Shown here in pieces: positions 25,799 through 35,342 of a stretch of 64,000 bases of DNA. Every line of letters starts with the position of its first letter. Within the stretch, counting starts at the first letter, position 1. Made by a program: the position numbers and the translations under genes. A model generated the notes under the pieces. It was not told the DNA's origin. It saw only the letters and a list, made by a program, of their open reading frames with translations, and did no database searches. Location: assembly GCA_944384265.1 (NCBI GenBank), contig CALWSR010000005.1:43795-107794 (forward strand). Direction: 5' to 3'. This DNA is from an uncultured Clostridia bacterium. GTDB taxonomy: Bacteria > Bacillota > Clostridia > Lachnospirales > Anaerotignaceae.

Positions 25799-26309
25799 CA
25801 GAAAGAGTGCCGCTTTTCTATGCTTGCTTGGGAACTTTTTTGCAAAGGAAAAGAAATACTGTTTCGCTTTAAAATGTTTTGCAGTCAAAAGGCGTTTTGA
25901 GGGAAAAGGTATCAATATTTACTCTATCGGTTTTAGTGCCTGTAAAGCCGTTTCTTGCAAGAATAAATCTCTAATATGTAACATAAAAAATAGAAAACAT
26001 CATTTTTTGCCATGGATTTTTGCTTTGTATTTGACACTTTTTTGCTGTCCATGCTTAGAAAACGAATTTATGTGAAGATATGTATAGAGATAGGGGGAAA
26101 ACTTTGTAAATCAAGGTTTTTCCCCACTTCTATAAAACCTTGCAAGAAGCTATCAGGCGATTTTCGTCTATAAAGCAATGAAAAATAAAATTGCTATGGG
26201 ATTTGAACCATGAAAATAGCAAACTACTTCCCCTTTCTATTGATATGGAAAAAGCAAATGTGCTGTTTCATGGTGTTTTATAAAACATACCAAAATAGAT
26301 TTTAAAAGG
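25799..26309. other. Gene-free region with a long hairpin
   Basis: At 26094-26125 GGGGAAAAC-TTTG pairs with CAAGGTTTTTCCCC around a 5-nt loop; it may be a bidirectional terminator between the SUKH gene and the convergent lipoprotein gene. No gene seen. Confidence 0.5.
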
Positions 26310-26939
26310 TTATGGCTCTGCCCATACAAATGTATCTACAATGGTTTTTGCCACATTATCTGTTTCCTCTTTGTTGGCATTGTCATAAACACTTTCATAT
26401 ACCATAACATATTTATAATCTCCCACAATATAGTATTGTGTGGCAATGAGAGAATTTTCTTCTTCTGTAATGGTAAATGTAAATGTGTACAATGTATAAT
26501 CATTTGCTGTGTAGCTGCCATTTCCATTTAATGTAACACCCTTGGGAAGCTGTGCTGCCAGCTGGTTTAATATGGCCTTGCGAAAAGAAGCATGGTCCTG
26601 AGCGGAATAGGGGTTTTGTCCCATGTTCACAGAAATGTTATTGGGAAGACTGCTTTGCTGGTCCTGAGGAGAAATGTAGAAAAATTTATCCTCCGTAGAA
26701 TGGCTGCTGCTTTCTATCCAGCCATTTGGCACAGTATAGGTACCAAATGCTTTGGTATACACTGTGTCTGAAGAAGTATCCTCTGATGCCGGGGAGGCAT
26801 TGTTTTCTGAAGGGGCAGCTTCTAATGCATCTGCTTCTGATACAGTATTCTCGGAAGACTGTGTTTGTGTATTTTGTTGAGATGTGCAGGCAGTCAAACA
26901 AAAAAGGGTCATCATACATAAAGCAATTCTTTTTTTCAT
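26310..26939 (-). CDS. Secreted lipoprotein
   Basis: 209 aa with signal MKKRIALCMMTLFCLTAC; Cys18 is the predicted lipidation site. A Ser/Glu/Asn-rich linker (about 19-60) precedes a folded part beginning VPNGWIESS and ending IVDTFVW, like small secreted DUF1795/PsbP-type proteins and the element lipoprotein at 2089. The ATG at 26939 follows GAGAGGAG; the frame reaching 26993 lacks a better start. Function unknown. Confidence 0.85.
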   Translation of the reverse strand: MKKRIALCMMTLFCLTACTSQQNTQTQSSENTVSEADALEAAPSENNASPASEDTSSDTVYTKAFGTYTVPNGWIESSSHSTEDKFFYISPQDQQSSLPNNISVNMGQNPYSAQDHASFRKAILNQLAAQLPKGVTLNGNGSYTANDYTLYTFTFTITEEENSLIATQYYIVGDYKYVMVYESVYDNANKEETDNVAKTIVDTFVWAEP

Positions 26940-26964
26940 AGAAATTCTCCTCTCTGTTACAGTG

Positions 26965-27010
26965 ATTTTGCCACTTATAATATAAAAAGCCATTGATTTT
27001 GCAGCCCAAA
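26965..27010 (-). repeat. Degenerate remnant of repeat family R
   Basis: On the minus strand GGGCTGCAAAATCAATGGC followed by TTTTTATATTATAA resembles the TGTAAAATCAATGC / TTCTATTTCATATGAA block of the full repeats and is likewise just upstream of a gene start. Only the 3' half is recognisable. Confidence 0.35.
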
Positions 27011-27548
27011 GCCCATTTCATACAGTACATTTTCCCTTTTGAAGCAGGTATTCTAAAAGCTCCCTCTATTTTTGGCCGCTTTTTCAATTACCACAAATTT
27101 ATCATTGCAATGAACAATATATTCACGTTATGACAGGATGTAAATCATACTATCTGTTATTTTGGCATGAAATCAAACCATATCAAAAACACATTTATCA
27201 TAATGAGCATGGAAGCATTTTTACTATTTGTATATCAAAATAGATGAAATTTTTGCAAAAATAAGAGCTTTGCAAAAAGGGGCTTCCGAAAAGAGAAATG
27301 CTTCTTCCCATTTTTAAAGGCTTTTATTGCTGTACAAGGTACAAAAAATGGTATACCATCAATGGCATTACCATAAAATACCAGCTTTTTAATAGTATAT
27401 AATATTATGATTTGAAAAGCAATAAAAATAAAAGGAATGAAAAAAACAGACTGTCATGATGACCAGTCTGTTGAGAAAGGCAAATGCCAAAGAATATGGG
27501 AAATGTATTGCCTGCAAAAATCAATCTGCAAAAAAACAATTTATTATC
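27011..27548. other. Gene-free AT-rich region
   Basis: Between the divergent upstream side of the lipoprotein gene and the end of the GntR gene. No credible coding frame or structured element seen. Confidence 0.4.
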
Positions 27549-27594
27549 GGTCTGTGAAAACACCACAGCTATGCTGTGGGAGAGGTGTTTTTTT
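27549..27594 (-). terminator. Terminator overlapping the end of the GntR gene
   Basis: On the minus strand CCACAGC-ATA-GCTGTGG, flanked by AACACC and GGTGTTTT, includes the TAG stop codon. Confidence 0.6.
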
Positions 27595-28222
27595 CAAAAT
27601 GCTTGTCATAGTGTATGGAAAGCCAGCGAAGCACCTCTTCCACACGGCTTTGGCGCATATTTTCCAATATCATTTCATGCTCCTGGATGCTTTTTTGACA
27701 GTCAGACAAACCGTTTTGATTGTTGTGCAGTATCATCAAATAAAAAACATCCTCAATTCTTTCATAAATGGAAAGAAAATAGCTGTTTTCCGAGGCGGAA
27801 ATAATACTTTTGTCAAATAATATAGATTGGCGCACCAGCTCATGAAAATTATGAGTATTGAGGGCAATGTGCTGCAATGCAATATGCTCCTCCATACGTT
27901 TTACAATTTCCTGTGTTTTTTGCAGCTTTACACAAAGCAAATAGCTGCCTTGCAGCATGGCACAAAGTGTTTGAGCAATTTCTACAAAGCTTTTTTCTGT
28001 AAAAGAGATGACTCTGGCTCCATTGTTGGGTATGGTGACAATCAAGCCATCTCTTGCCAAAAGCATCAATGCCTCTCTGATAGGGGAGTTGCTCACCTGC
28101 AGCTCTGCCGCCAAAGCATCTATGTTGATTTTTTCTCCCAGTTGATATTGCTGATGCAGTATTTTATGCTTTAATACATGGTAAACCTGTTCTTTTATGG
28201 TTGTTTTGTTTACAGCAGCCAT
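27569..28222 (-). CDS. GntR-family transcriptional regulator (FadR/FCD subfamily)
   Basis: 217 aa. N-terminal winged helix at about 5-70 (LGEKINIDALAAELQVSNSPIREALMLLARDGLI), then an all-helical FCD-type effector domain (FDKSIISASENSYFLSIYERI; EHEMILENM). Members repress or activate catabolic genes in response to small organic acids. No neighbouring catabolic operon shows the target. AAGGAGAG lies upstream. Confidence 0.9.
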   Translation of the reverse strand: MAAVNKTTIKEQVYHVLKHKILHQQYQLGEKINIDALAAELQVSNSPIREALMLLARDGLIVTIPNNGARVISFTEKSFVEIAQTLCAMLQGSYLLCVKLQKTQEIVKRMEEHIALQHIALNTHNFHELVRQSILFDKSIISASENSYFLSIYERIEDVFYLMILHNNQNGLSDCQKSIQEHEMILENMRQSRVEEVLRWLSIHYDKHFEKNTSPTA

Positions 28223-28489
28223 TGAGCCTTCTCTCCTTAAAAAATGTTATCTGTCAAATATAATGGTTATAGTTTTGGATTATATACTATTTTGCAGATG
28301 CTGTCAAAGCGGTTTTATGATTAGGAATAAACCATATTTTTTAAAACCGTATATTTGACAAAAAGAGAATGAAAGGGCATATAACCCCATTTGAAATGAA
28401 AACCATATTGCAATCATCAACAAATATGACTTTGCAGCATCACAGAAGTATATGGCTGCAAAAAAATATGGTAAAAAAAGAGAGCAGAA

Positions 28490-28546
28490 AAAATAAAAAA
28501 CCTTATTGTTTTATGGCAGAAAAAACGGTTGCTAAAAACAATAAGG
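28490..28546 (-). terminator. spo0A terminator
   Basis: On the minus strand CCTTATTGTTTT and AAAACAATAAGG form a 12-bp stem with a large loop, followed by TTTTTTATTTTTT, 20 bp past the spo0A stop. Confidence 0.8.
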
Positions 28547-28566
28547 AATTATGGGGGTATTCAATA

Positions 28567-29376
28567 TCAGCTGGCTTTTTGCTCCAAACGCAGTCTGTCG
28601 GCAATTAAAGCAATAAATTCGGAATTGGTTGGTTTTCCTTTATGATTGTTTACGGTGTAGCCAAATAAGGCGTCGATGGCATCGACTTTTCCACGATTCC
28701 AAGCCACCTCAATGGCATGACGAATGGCTCTTTCTACACGAGAGGGCGTGGTGTTGCATTTTTTGGCAATAGATGGATAAAGCTCTTTTGTAATATAATT
28801 GAGTACATCCATATCATTGACTGACATGATAATGGCCTCTCTCATATAATGGTACCCTCTGATATTGGCCGGTACGCCGATTTCGTGCAGTATATTGGTT
28901 ACTTTTGTTTCCAAATCGTAGGCAGGGGAAGGGGAAGCCATTGAATTAGACTGTACTGCAAAGCCTTGTGAAACAAAGGTTTTTGGTGTGGATTTTTCAT
29001 AAATCAGCTGATGGATACGGCTGGCTAAGGACTCCATGTCAAAGGGCTTTACAATATAATAAGCAGCACCTAAATCCATTGCTTTTTGTATGACTTTTTC
29101 CTGACTGATGGCGGAAAGCATAATGCAGACAGGATGAAAACCTTCTTTGTTTTTGTGCAGACGTTCCAAAACACCGAGTCCGTCTAGGCGGGGCATAATG
29201 CCGTCTATGATAGCAATATCAGGGCGATGCTCTTGTATTTTGTTGCAGGCATCCACTCCATCGTAAGCAACGGCTACAACTGTGATGTCCTCCTGTTTAT
29301 TCAGATAGCTGACCACCACATCGCAGAACTCTTTGTTATCGTCTGCAAGCAGCACTTTTATTTTGGTTTGACTCAA
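28567..29376 (-). CDS. spo0A: Sporulation master response regulator Spo0A
   Basis: 269 aa. Receiver domain with acidic pocket Asp12/Asp13, phospho-acceptor Asp58 in [13 protein letters not shown], and VKPFD lysine. The C-terminal Spo0A-specific DNA-binding domain includes [18 protein letters not shown] and the recognition segment [21 protein letters not shown]. Start is TTG at 29376 with GGAGGG 6 nt upstream. Presence of spo0A places the organism among endospore formers. Phosphorylated Spo0A would bind 0A boxes; I did not find a clear one in the upstream region. Confidence 0.97.
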   Translation of the reverse strand: MSQTKIKVLLADDNKEFCDVVVSYLNKQEDITVVAVAYDGVDACNKIQEHRPDIAIIDGIMPRLDGLGVLERLHKNKEGFHPVCIMLSAISQEKVIQKAMDLGAAYYIVKPFDMESLASRIHQLIYEKSTPKTFVSQGFAVQSNSMASPSPAYDLETKVTNILHEIGVPANIRGYHYMREAIIMSVNDMDVLNYITKELYPSIAKKCNTTPSRVERAIRHAIEVAWNRGKVDAIDALFGYTVNNHKGKPTNSEFIALIADRLRLEQKAS

Positions 29377-29677
29377 TGTTATCCCTCCAATGATTTGATT
29401 ATAGGTTTTTTCAGGTAGAAATAGTTATAAAATATACTATAAAAGTGGAAATATTTACCTGTCAGTAGATTATAGTACATAATATTTTTAATTGCAATAT
29501 TTTGGCATGGCGCAAATTTTTACGAAAGTAGTAATTTTCTAACAAATACTGCAAAAATATATTGTTTTTCGAGCCTCATTCATAGTGGAAAACAGAAAAA
29601 GCTGTTATATCCCGTCACATTTTCGGGAAATTTTTTTGATAGAAAAAAAGATGTTTTTGAAAAAAGAAGTTTGTTTT
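29377..29677. other. spo0A upstream region
   Basis: About 300 bp of AT-rich DNA containing TATACTATAAAA near 29432, a plausible -10 region on the minus strand. Nothing else recognised. Confidence 0.4.
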
Positions 29678-30136
29678 TTATGCCTTTGGAATGCCATAAA
29701 GAGATAAATTTGTATTTTTATAGCGGTTGTCAAATGTAACATCTTCCCCAAACCACTTGGGAGGCAAAAATTGCTTTGCACTTTCTTGGGTGTCAAATTC
29801 TACTTCTGTTGTTATCAGTCCTTCCAGATGGCCTTCATAAACATCCACCTCTGCTGTCAAATTCTGAGACAATGGAATAAAATACCGAGTTTTGTATACA
29901 GCAGGTGTTTCACATTTTTTTTCCAATGCGGCATATTCCTGTTGTGTGATTTCTATTTCAAATTCTTTTCTTGCCATTTCCCCCTTAGATTTGACTGTCA
30001 AAAAATATTTTTCATTGCTTTGGCGGATTCGTATGGTGGGAGAAACAGAAATATAGGCCTGTGAAATGCGGCAGCAATGATATTGCTCCAATGAAAAGGG
30101 AATTTCTTTTGTTAGAAATTTACGTTCAATTTCCAT
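29678..30136 (-). CDS. CYTH-domain protein (triphosphate tunnel metalloenzyme)
   Basis: 152 aa starting with the family signature MEIERKFL. Alternating charged strands (IRIRQ, FLTVKSKG, RKEFEIEI, TAEVDVYEGHLEGL, TEVEF) build the tunnel that binds triphosphates with divalent metal. Bacterial members hydrolyse inorganic or organic triphosphates, or rarely act as class IV adenylate cyclases. Start 30136 follows AGGAGGTATTTT; the longer frame to 30286 reads through a family R repeat. Confidence 0.9.
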   Translation of the reverse strand: MEIERKFLTKEIPFSLEQYHCCRISQAYISVSPTIRIRQSNEKYFLTVKSKGEMARKEFEIEITQQEYAALEKKCETPAVYKTRYFIPLSQNLTAEVDVYEGHLEGLITTEVEFDTQESAKQFLPPKWFGEDVTFDNRYKNTNLSLYGIPKA

Positions 30137-30156
30137 AAAATACCTCCTGTTTGTTT

Positions 30157-30331
30157 GGAATCTGTTGCTTTTATATGAAATAAAAAGCCATAAATACAGC
30201 CAAATAACTGGCTTATGTCCTGTGCGGGGGTTTTTGAAGCCCTCAAGCCATTTGCTTTTTTTTAAAGAAAATGATACCGATATCATTGTGACATTTTGAA
30301 ATTTTATATTTACAATGCCATATCATTTTTT
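30157..30331 (-). repeat. Gene-leader repeat, family R (upstream of CYTH gene)
   Basis: On the minus strand AATGATATGGCATTGTAAAT, then ATTTTCTTTAAA, GCTTGAGGGC, TTATGGCTTTTTATTTCAT and ATAAAAGCAACAGATTCC, ending 6 nt before AGGAGG. This copy is outside the mobile element. Confidence 0.75.
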
Positions 30332-30458
30332 ATATAAATGCAACACATTTTTTTGTTTAGTATAGCATGGAAGAGGGTAATTGCAAACAGAAAACAAACT
30401 GTGCTATAATGAAAAAAACTTTTCAAATCATTTATTATGACAAAAAGGGTGGTTAGAT

Positions 30459-31010
30459 ATGAAAAAAATATTGGTGTTTTTGGCAGAGGGTTTTGAAGAA
30501 GTGGAGGCTGTTACCATTGTGGATATTGCCCGCAGAGCTGGCATAGACTGCAAAACCATGTCTGTAACAGAAAAAAATGAGGTGATGGGAGCCCATGGCA
30601 TTGCATTAAAAGCAGATATGCTTTTTGATGAAAAGCTGTGTATGGAAGCGGATGGATTGATATTGCCGGGAGGAATGCCCGGTACAACAAATTTGCAAAA
30701 GCATGAAGCTTTGACAAAGGCAATCAAAACATTTTATGAACAAGGAAAAATCATTGCTGCCATTTGTGCGGCTCCTATGATATTTGGTGAATTGGGATTG
30801 ACAGAGCAAAAACAGGCAACCATTTATCCCGGCATGGAGGAACATTTAAAGGGAGCCGTTTGCAGTACAGAAATGGTGTGCCAAGACGGAAATGTGATTA
30901 CATCAAGGGCACCGGGAACAGCTATGGCATTTGCTTTAAAAATTGCCGAGGTTTTTGCAGGGGCGCAAAAGGCCCAGCAGGTAAAAGAAGCACTGGTATA
31001 TTCTGTATAA
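30459..31010 (+). CDS. DJ-1/PfpI family protein
   Basis: 183 aa with the flavodoxin-like DJ-1 fold: LVFLAEGFEEVEA (Glu in the active-site region), LILPGGMPGTTNL, and nucleophile elbow AAICAAP with Cys103. Family members include YajL/DJ-1-type proteins linked to protein quality control and oxidative stress; the enzymatic activity is debated. It is monocistronic, preceded by AAAGGGTGGT, and followed by a terminator. Confidence 0.92.
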   Translation: MKKILVFLAEGFEEVEAVTIVDIARRAGIDCKTMSVTEKNEVMGAHGIALKADMLFDEKLCMEADGLILPGGMPGTTNLQKHEALTKAIKTFYEQGKIIAAICAAPMIFGELGLTEQKQATIYPGMEEHLKGAVCSTEMVCQDGNVITSRAPGTAMAFALKIAEVFAGAQKAQQVKEALVYSV

Positions 31011-31101
31011 ATAAATCCATCCATACAAAGGGCAGTATCAATACTGCAAAAGAATCATTTGATAGGATATTTTAAACTTATGGTTTTGTGAAAAAAACAA
31101 T

Positions 31102-31139
31102 GGGGCGTCATAACTTTTGGATGAAAGCTATGACGCCCT
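31102..31139 (+). terminator. Terminator after the DJ-1 gene
   Basis: GGGCGTCATA pairs with TATGACGCCC around a 16-nt loop, about 95 bp past the stop codon, followed by TATTATT. Confidence 0.6.
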
Positions 31140-32200
31140 ATTATTGTACATCCAATGGACACGGCTGTCTGGAAGAAATATAAAAATGCTTTAGTATAGG
31201 CAATAAACATGAAATTGGCATGGCGGCCAAGTTGTGGCAGATAAGCTTCAAGATAACAAATAAAAATAGGATAAGCTTAACGGAATATAAACTGGCTGTA
31301 TATTGTATTTGTATTTTCAAAAGGCAGCTCCATTTTTTTGTATGAATAAGTGCAATTTGTCTATTTGATTTCCAATGAAATATGCTGTTATTTACCATAA
31401 GGGTGCAGCTGTTAGAGCTTGATTTGCTCTGATATCTGCACTTATTTTATTATAATAAAGAAAGCAACTGGTCTAATGTGGGCTTTTTCTATGGATACAA
31501 AAATAATGGCGTCAGCATATTTGAAAATGGAATGTTGTTTTTCCGTTTTTGGCAGTGCTGTTTTGAAAAATTTCCATAAAAAATAGTAATTGCTGTAATT
31601 TTTTAGAGTAACATGAAAAAGCGGGACAATACCATGACAGGCACAATGGGAAATTTATATTTTGACATCCTACAAAGAAAATAAGAAATTTGTTTTTGTT
31701 CCGGGCAAAGGTGTGTTGTATTGTTTTGGAAGCATACAAAGCCTGCTGATTTTGTTTTGACAATTTCCATTTGCTGCAATTTCAGTATTGAAAATCCATA
31801 TGACTGTAAAGGTGCTAAAAATGAAAAAGCACTGCATTGCCATATAAAAAATGATATTGTAAAGAAAAGGCATCAAAATAGAATAATGGCATTATCCATG
31901 TTCAGCCCTATTGAAAAATATATAAAAAAGAAGGGCTTTGACTGAAAAATCCCTGCTTTATAGCTTTAAAAGGCAGCAGCTTTATTTGACAAAGGTGCTT
32001 TCGTTGTTTTCAAAGGAAAAAAGAGAGGATAAAAACAAATGAGAATGTGTAAACAATTTTTTCAACCCAAAATGTGTCAGATAGAAACAAAGCACTTTCA
32101 TATATTTATGTACTGGAAATGCCCTCTCTATTGGTCAAAGGCTTACATAATAGAAACAGAGAAGGGAGGCGTATAAAAGGCCTCTTTCCATCAAAGAGGC
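31140..32200. other. 1.06-kb gene-free region
   Basis: No credible coding frame. At 31403-31441 a two-part hairpin (GTGCAG with CTGCAC outside, AGAGC with GCTCT inside) precedes TTATTTTATT. A second GCCTCTTT/AAAGAGGC hairpin at 32179-32200 lies at the end of the minus-strand gene and may terminate it. Confidence 0.45.
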
Positions 32201-32611
32201 TTATTGTATGGTTTGGGGAGGGATAAAACAAAACAATGTTTTCATGCTTTCTGGACTAAATTGACTCATGCCCATTTTTTGTGAGGCTTCTAACACAACT
32301 GCAACATCAATGTTATATATGTAAGATATGGCTTCCACAGTATAATATTTGGGTGTGCCGCAAAAAAGCTCTCTGGAAAAAAGATGGCATATGGTGCTGG
32401 AGCCTTTTTTCATAATCATAAAAAAGGATTGCCGGTCTATTTTGGATAAGCTTTCTTCTTTCATAATTTTTTTCACTTCCTGGGCAGAAATGTGAAGAAG
32501 CTTGGCAGTGCTGTCAATGGAATAGGGCGGCCTTTTGGTTTTTAAAAAAATATCAATTTGCTGTAATTGCGGTTCAATTTGTGCCTCATACTGGTCTTTA
32601 TAGGTTTTCAT
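32201..32611 (-). CDS. Hypothetical protein with helix-turn-helix-like segments
   Basis: 136 aa from ATG 32611 (MKTYKDQYEAQ), chosen over upstream in-frame ATGs because GGGGGG lies 12 nt upstream and the more distal frame is hydrophobic noise. Residues about 25-55 (PPYSIDSTAKLLHISAQEVKKIMKEE) look like a helix-turn-helix, and YYTVEAISYIYNIDVAVVLEASQKMG resembles a second such unit. No family recognised. Divergent from the amidase gene with 175 bp between. Confidence 0.65.
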   Translation of the reverse strand: MKTYKDQYEAQIEPQLQQIDIFLKTKRPPYSIDSTAKLLHISAQEVKKIMKEESLSKIDRQSFFMIMKKGSSTICHLFSRELFCGTPKYYTVEAISYIYNIDVAVVLEASQKMGMSQFSPESMKTLFCFIPPQTIQ

Positions 32612-32786
32612 AAAATCATCAATCCCCCCCTGAAACGATATCATAAGTATACTATATCCCAAAACAGTTTTCCTTATGAAATGACTGGAAGCAACAAAAA
32701 AGACACAAAAAAAATGGACTGGCATATGATACAACAAAGAGGAGGTTTATCAATAAAACTGTTTTTTTATATAGGAGGTGAAGCAT

Positions 32787-33611
32787 ATGACATTGATTGC
32801 CATTGATGCAGGACATGGTATGGATACACCGGGAAAAAGAACGCCGCCCTTTGCGGATGGCACCATTATGAAAGAAAATGAATTTAACGAAGCAACGGCG
32901 CAATATTTGTCAGAGGCACTGAAAAGAAACGGCTTTGCTGTGGTTTTGGTGGCCCCAGAAAAGGAGGATACCCCTTTAAAAACAAGAGTGCAAAGAGCAA
33001 ATGATGCAAAGGCAGATGCTTATATCAGCATACACGCAAATGCCTATGGCAATGGCTGGAACAGTGCAAACGGCATTGAAAGCTGGATTTATGACAAAAG
33101 CAATGCAGACACACTGCGATTGGCAGAGGATATTGAAAAAGAAGTGACTGCCATGACAAAAAGAAGGGACAGAGGTGTGAAAAGAAGCAGTGATTTGTAT
33201 GTACTGCGTTATACCAGCATGATGGCTGTGCTGGTGGAATGCGGTTTTTTAACAAATTTAGAAGAAGCATTGCTTTTGACGTCACAAAGTTATAGAAAGA
33301 ACTGTGCAGAGGGCATTTGCAAAGGGATTTGTGATTACTATGGTGTGGCGTATACAGCAGAAAAGCCACAGCAGCAGGAGGATTGCTGCCCCAAAAGATA
33401 TGAAAAGGTGCAGCAGCTTCCTTATGGCAGAGAAGTGATTCAAATGCTGATAGATAACGGCTTTTTGCAGGGAGAGGAAAAAGGAAATTTGAATTTGACA
33501 TTGGATATGGTTAGAATTTTTATGGTGCTGTATAGAGCAGGTGTTTTTGAAAAGGAACAAAAAACAATTTCTGCAAAATCAAAAAAAAGCGGCAAAAAAA
33601 CAAAGGCATAA
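32787..33611 (+). CDS. N-acetylmuramoyl-L-alanine amidase (Amidase_3)
   Basis: 274 aa. Zinc-amidase domain about 1-185: IAIDAGHG (first zinc His), NEFNEATAQYL (zinc Glu), YISIHANA (second zinc His) and VLVECGFLTN (catalytic Glu). The C-terminal 90 residues are a basic tail ending KSGKKTKA. No signal peptide, as in prophage endolysins or forespore amidases, so export would need a holin or lysis. ATG 32787 lies 8 nt after AGGAGG. No phage genes are nearby. Confidence 0.92.
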   Translation: MTLIAIDAGHGMDTPGKRTPPFADGTIMKENEFNEATAQYLSEALKRNGFAVVLVAPEKEDTPLKTRVQRANDAKADAYISIHANAYGNGWNSANGIESWIYDKSNADTLRLAEDIEKEVTAMTKRRDRGVKRSSDLYVLRYTSMMAVLVECGFLTNLEEALLLTSQSYRKNCAEGICKGICDYYGVAYTAEKPQQQEDCCPKRYEKVQQLPYGREVIQMLIDNGFLQGEEKGNLNLTLDMVRIFMVLYRAGVFEKEQKTISAKSKKSGKKTKA

Positions 33612-33640
33612 AAAAACAAAGGCTTTTTTCAGCCTCTGCT
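33611..33640. terminator. Shared terminator between amidase gene and 17-aa frame
   Basis: AGGCT-TTTTTC-AGCCT with A-rich and T-rich flanks works on the minus strand (T-run after the hairpin) and perhaps on the plus strand. It lies directly after both converging stop codons. Confidence 0.6.
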
Positions 33641-33694
33641 TTAATCAATTAACTGTAAACATTCATCAATGATATATTGTGGTGTTTTTTCCAT
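33641..33694 (-). CDS. Possible 17-residue peptide gene
   Basis: ATG at 33694 preceded by AAAAAAGGAGGTTATATCA, one of the best ribosome binding sites in the window, yet the frame encodes only MEKTPQYIIDECLQLID before TAA. A terminator hairpin follows immediately, and TATACT at about 33750 may be a -10. It could be a small peptide gene, a leader, or the start of a truncated gene. Confidence 0.4.
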   Translation of the reverse strand: MEKTPQYIIDECLQLID

Positions 33695-34736
33695 TGATAT
33701 AACCTCCTTTTTTATTATCATATGCAGAAAGACTTTTTCTGCTCATAAAAGTATAACAGCAGTATGTAATGATTATATGTGGTTTAGGTTAGAATTATGT
33801 TAAAAATCATTGCAATAAAATCAAAAAAATGAAAAGGGTATTTGTAAAATGTATAAAAAAAGGCAGAAAATCAATGAAAAGACATAAAAATAGATTTTGT
33901 ATGTGAAAGCATATGTATATTTATGGATAAAAAGTGTTTTGATGATGAATCTACAATGCAACAAAATATTTGAAAAGCATTGGCAATGATAAAAAAGCAT
34001 TTTGAAAAAGGATAAAATCAATAAAAGCATAAAAGCAGATTTTGAAAACATAGCATAGCAATGGTTTTGTATGCAAAAGTGTGTGTATGGCTGTGTTATT
34101 TGTTTTTTCATAAAAATCCGCTGTCCATAAAAACAGAAAAAGGCTGTGAAAAAAGAATTGGCCGTGATAAATATATTATGTGAAAAGAGAGTATAGGAAA
34201 TTACTTCCCTTTTGGAGGGAATGCAAAGTGGTTTTTATGCCATTTTAATAATATAGAACATATGAAAAAACAAAGTGCTTTTTCATATGTTTTTCCATAA
34301 TAGAAACAGGGGGCTTTCAGGCAGTTATATTCTTAAAGCCCTCTGTTTGTATTTTTTTGTTAAAATAAGCTTTTGAAAGAAATGTAGTCTGTTTTATCCC
34401 TAATTTCAGATGTCTGTATTCTTTTTTATGATTGAAAATATTTTATAAAAATGACCAATAGAAGGGCCGGTATTGCACTGTTTTGAAAACAGCGGCAGCA
34501 AAGCCCTAAATGACAATAAAAGCAAATGCCATATCTTTAGCCATTGTCATACCGGTATCGGCTGTGAAATAGATACATAGCCTGTAAATCTCATTTGTTT
34601 TATATTTTTAAAAGCAATATGCCCGTCTGATTTTTGGCTGCGGGCATATCCTATTTGGCAAATAAACAACAGACGTTTTATATCATATGGATATCTGTTT
34701 TATGGTATCAAAATAAATGGTTTCCAATTTTACATT
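33695..34736. other. 1.04-kb gene-free AT-rich region
   Basis: Contains loosely repeated phrases (AAAAGCAT, TAGATTTTGTATG, TGGTTTTGTATG) at 33860-34110 and a strong hairpin at 34257-34294 (AACATATGAAAAA with TTTTTCATATGTT, then T's). No gene seen. Confidence 0.45.
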
Positions 34737-35084
34737 TTATGAAAACAGGCCGTTGCCCAGACCGCCAAAGCCGCCTGTTACTTTGCTCATTTCATTATTA
34801 CACATTTCCTCTGCCTGACGAATGGCCTCATTGACAGCAGACAATATCAAATCCTCCAGCATTTCCACATCATCTGGGTCTACTACTTCCGGGTCGATTT
34901 TGATGGATTGTATTTCTTTTTTGCCGGAAATGACAATTTTTACAGCACCGCCGCCACTGGTCATTTCCAATGTTTTTTCATTTAATGCCTCCTGCATTTC
35001 CACCATTTGTTTTTGCATTTTTTGTGCCTGTTTCATAATGTTGTTCATATTCATGCCGCCCATGCCGCCGAATCCTTTTGCCAT
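34737..35084 (-). CDS. ebfC: Nucleoid-associated protein, YbaB/EbfC family
   Basis: 115 aa from ATG 35084 after TAGGAGG. N-terminal Gly/Met-rich segment, then [21 protein letters not shown], the central [41 protein letters not shown], and a Gly-rich tail: the complete family pattern. It binds DNA as a dimer. It lies downstream of dnaX on the same strand, the usual partner, although here 258 bp with a repeat remnant separate them and recR is about 12 kb away. Confidence 0.95.
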   Translation of the reverse strand: MAKGFGGMGGMNMNNIMKQAQKMQKQMVEMQEALNEKTLEMTSGGGAVKIVISGKKEIQSIKIDPEVVDPDDVEMLEDLILSAVNEAIRQAEEMCNNEMSKVTGGFGGLGNGLFS

Positions 35085-35109
35085 AGTATCATTCCTCCTA
35101 AATTTGATT

Positions 35110-35140
35110 TTGTGATGCTTTTCATATGAAATAAAAAGAT
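35110..35140 (-). repeat. Remnant of repeat family R (3' block) upstream of ebfC
   Basis: On the minus strand TTTTTATTTCATATGAAAAG followed by CATCACAAAATC matches the terminal block of the full repeats and sits immediately upstream of the ebfC ribosome binding site. The rest of the repeat is not recognisable. Confidence 0.5.
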
Positions 35141-35342
35141 AAAAGGCTCCAAAGCCATTGTCTAAAATGTCCCTTGTCAGCAATGAAAATGCTTGCCCTT
35201 TCAAGCCTTGCAATGCCCCATTTTGGGCAAAAAGACTATTTTTAACAGATTAGAAATTTATTTTTCATATGAATAAAAATGGAAAGCTTTATATGATTAT
35301 TTTTTTTATTTTACACGAAAGTGTTCCATTGTACAACTGCTT

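Noticed and set aside
33860..34110. Loose tandem-like repeats that might suggest a CRISPR or satellite array
   Set aside because: The phrases are degenerate, spacing is irregular and no constant repeat unit exists.
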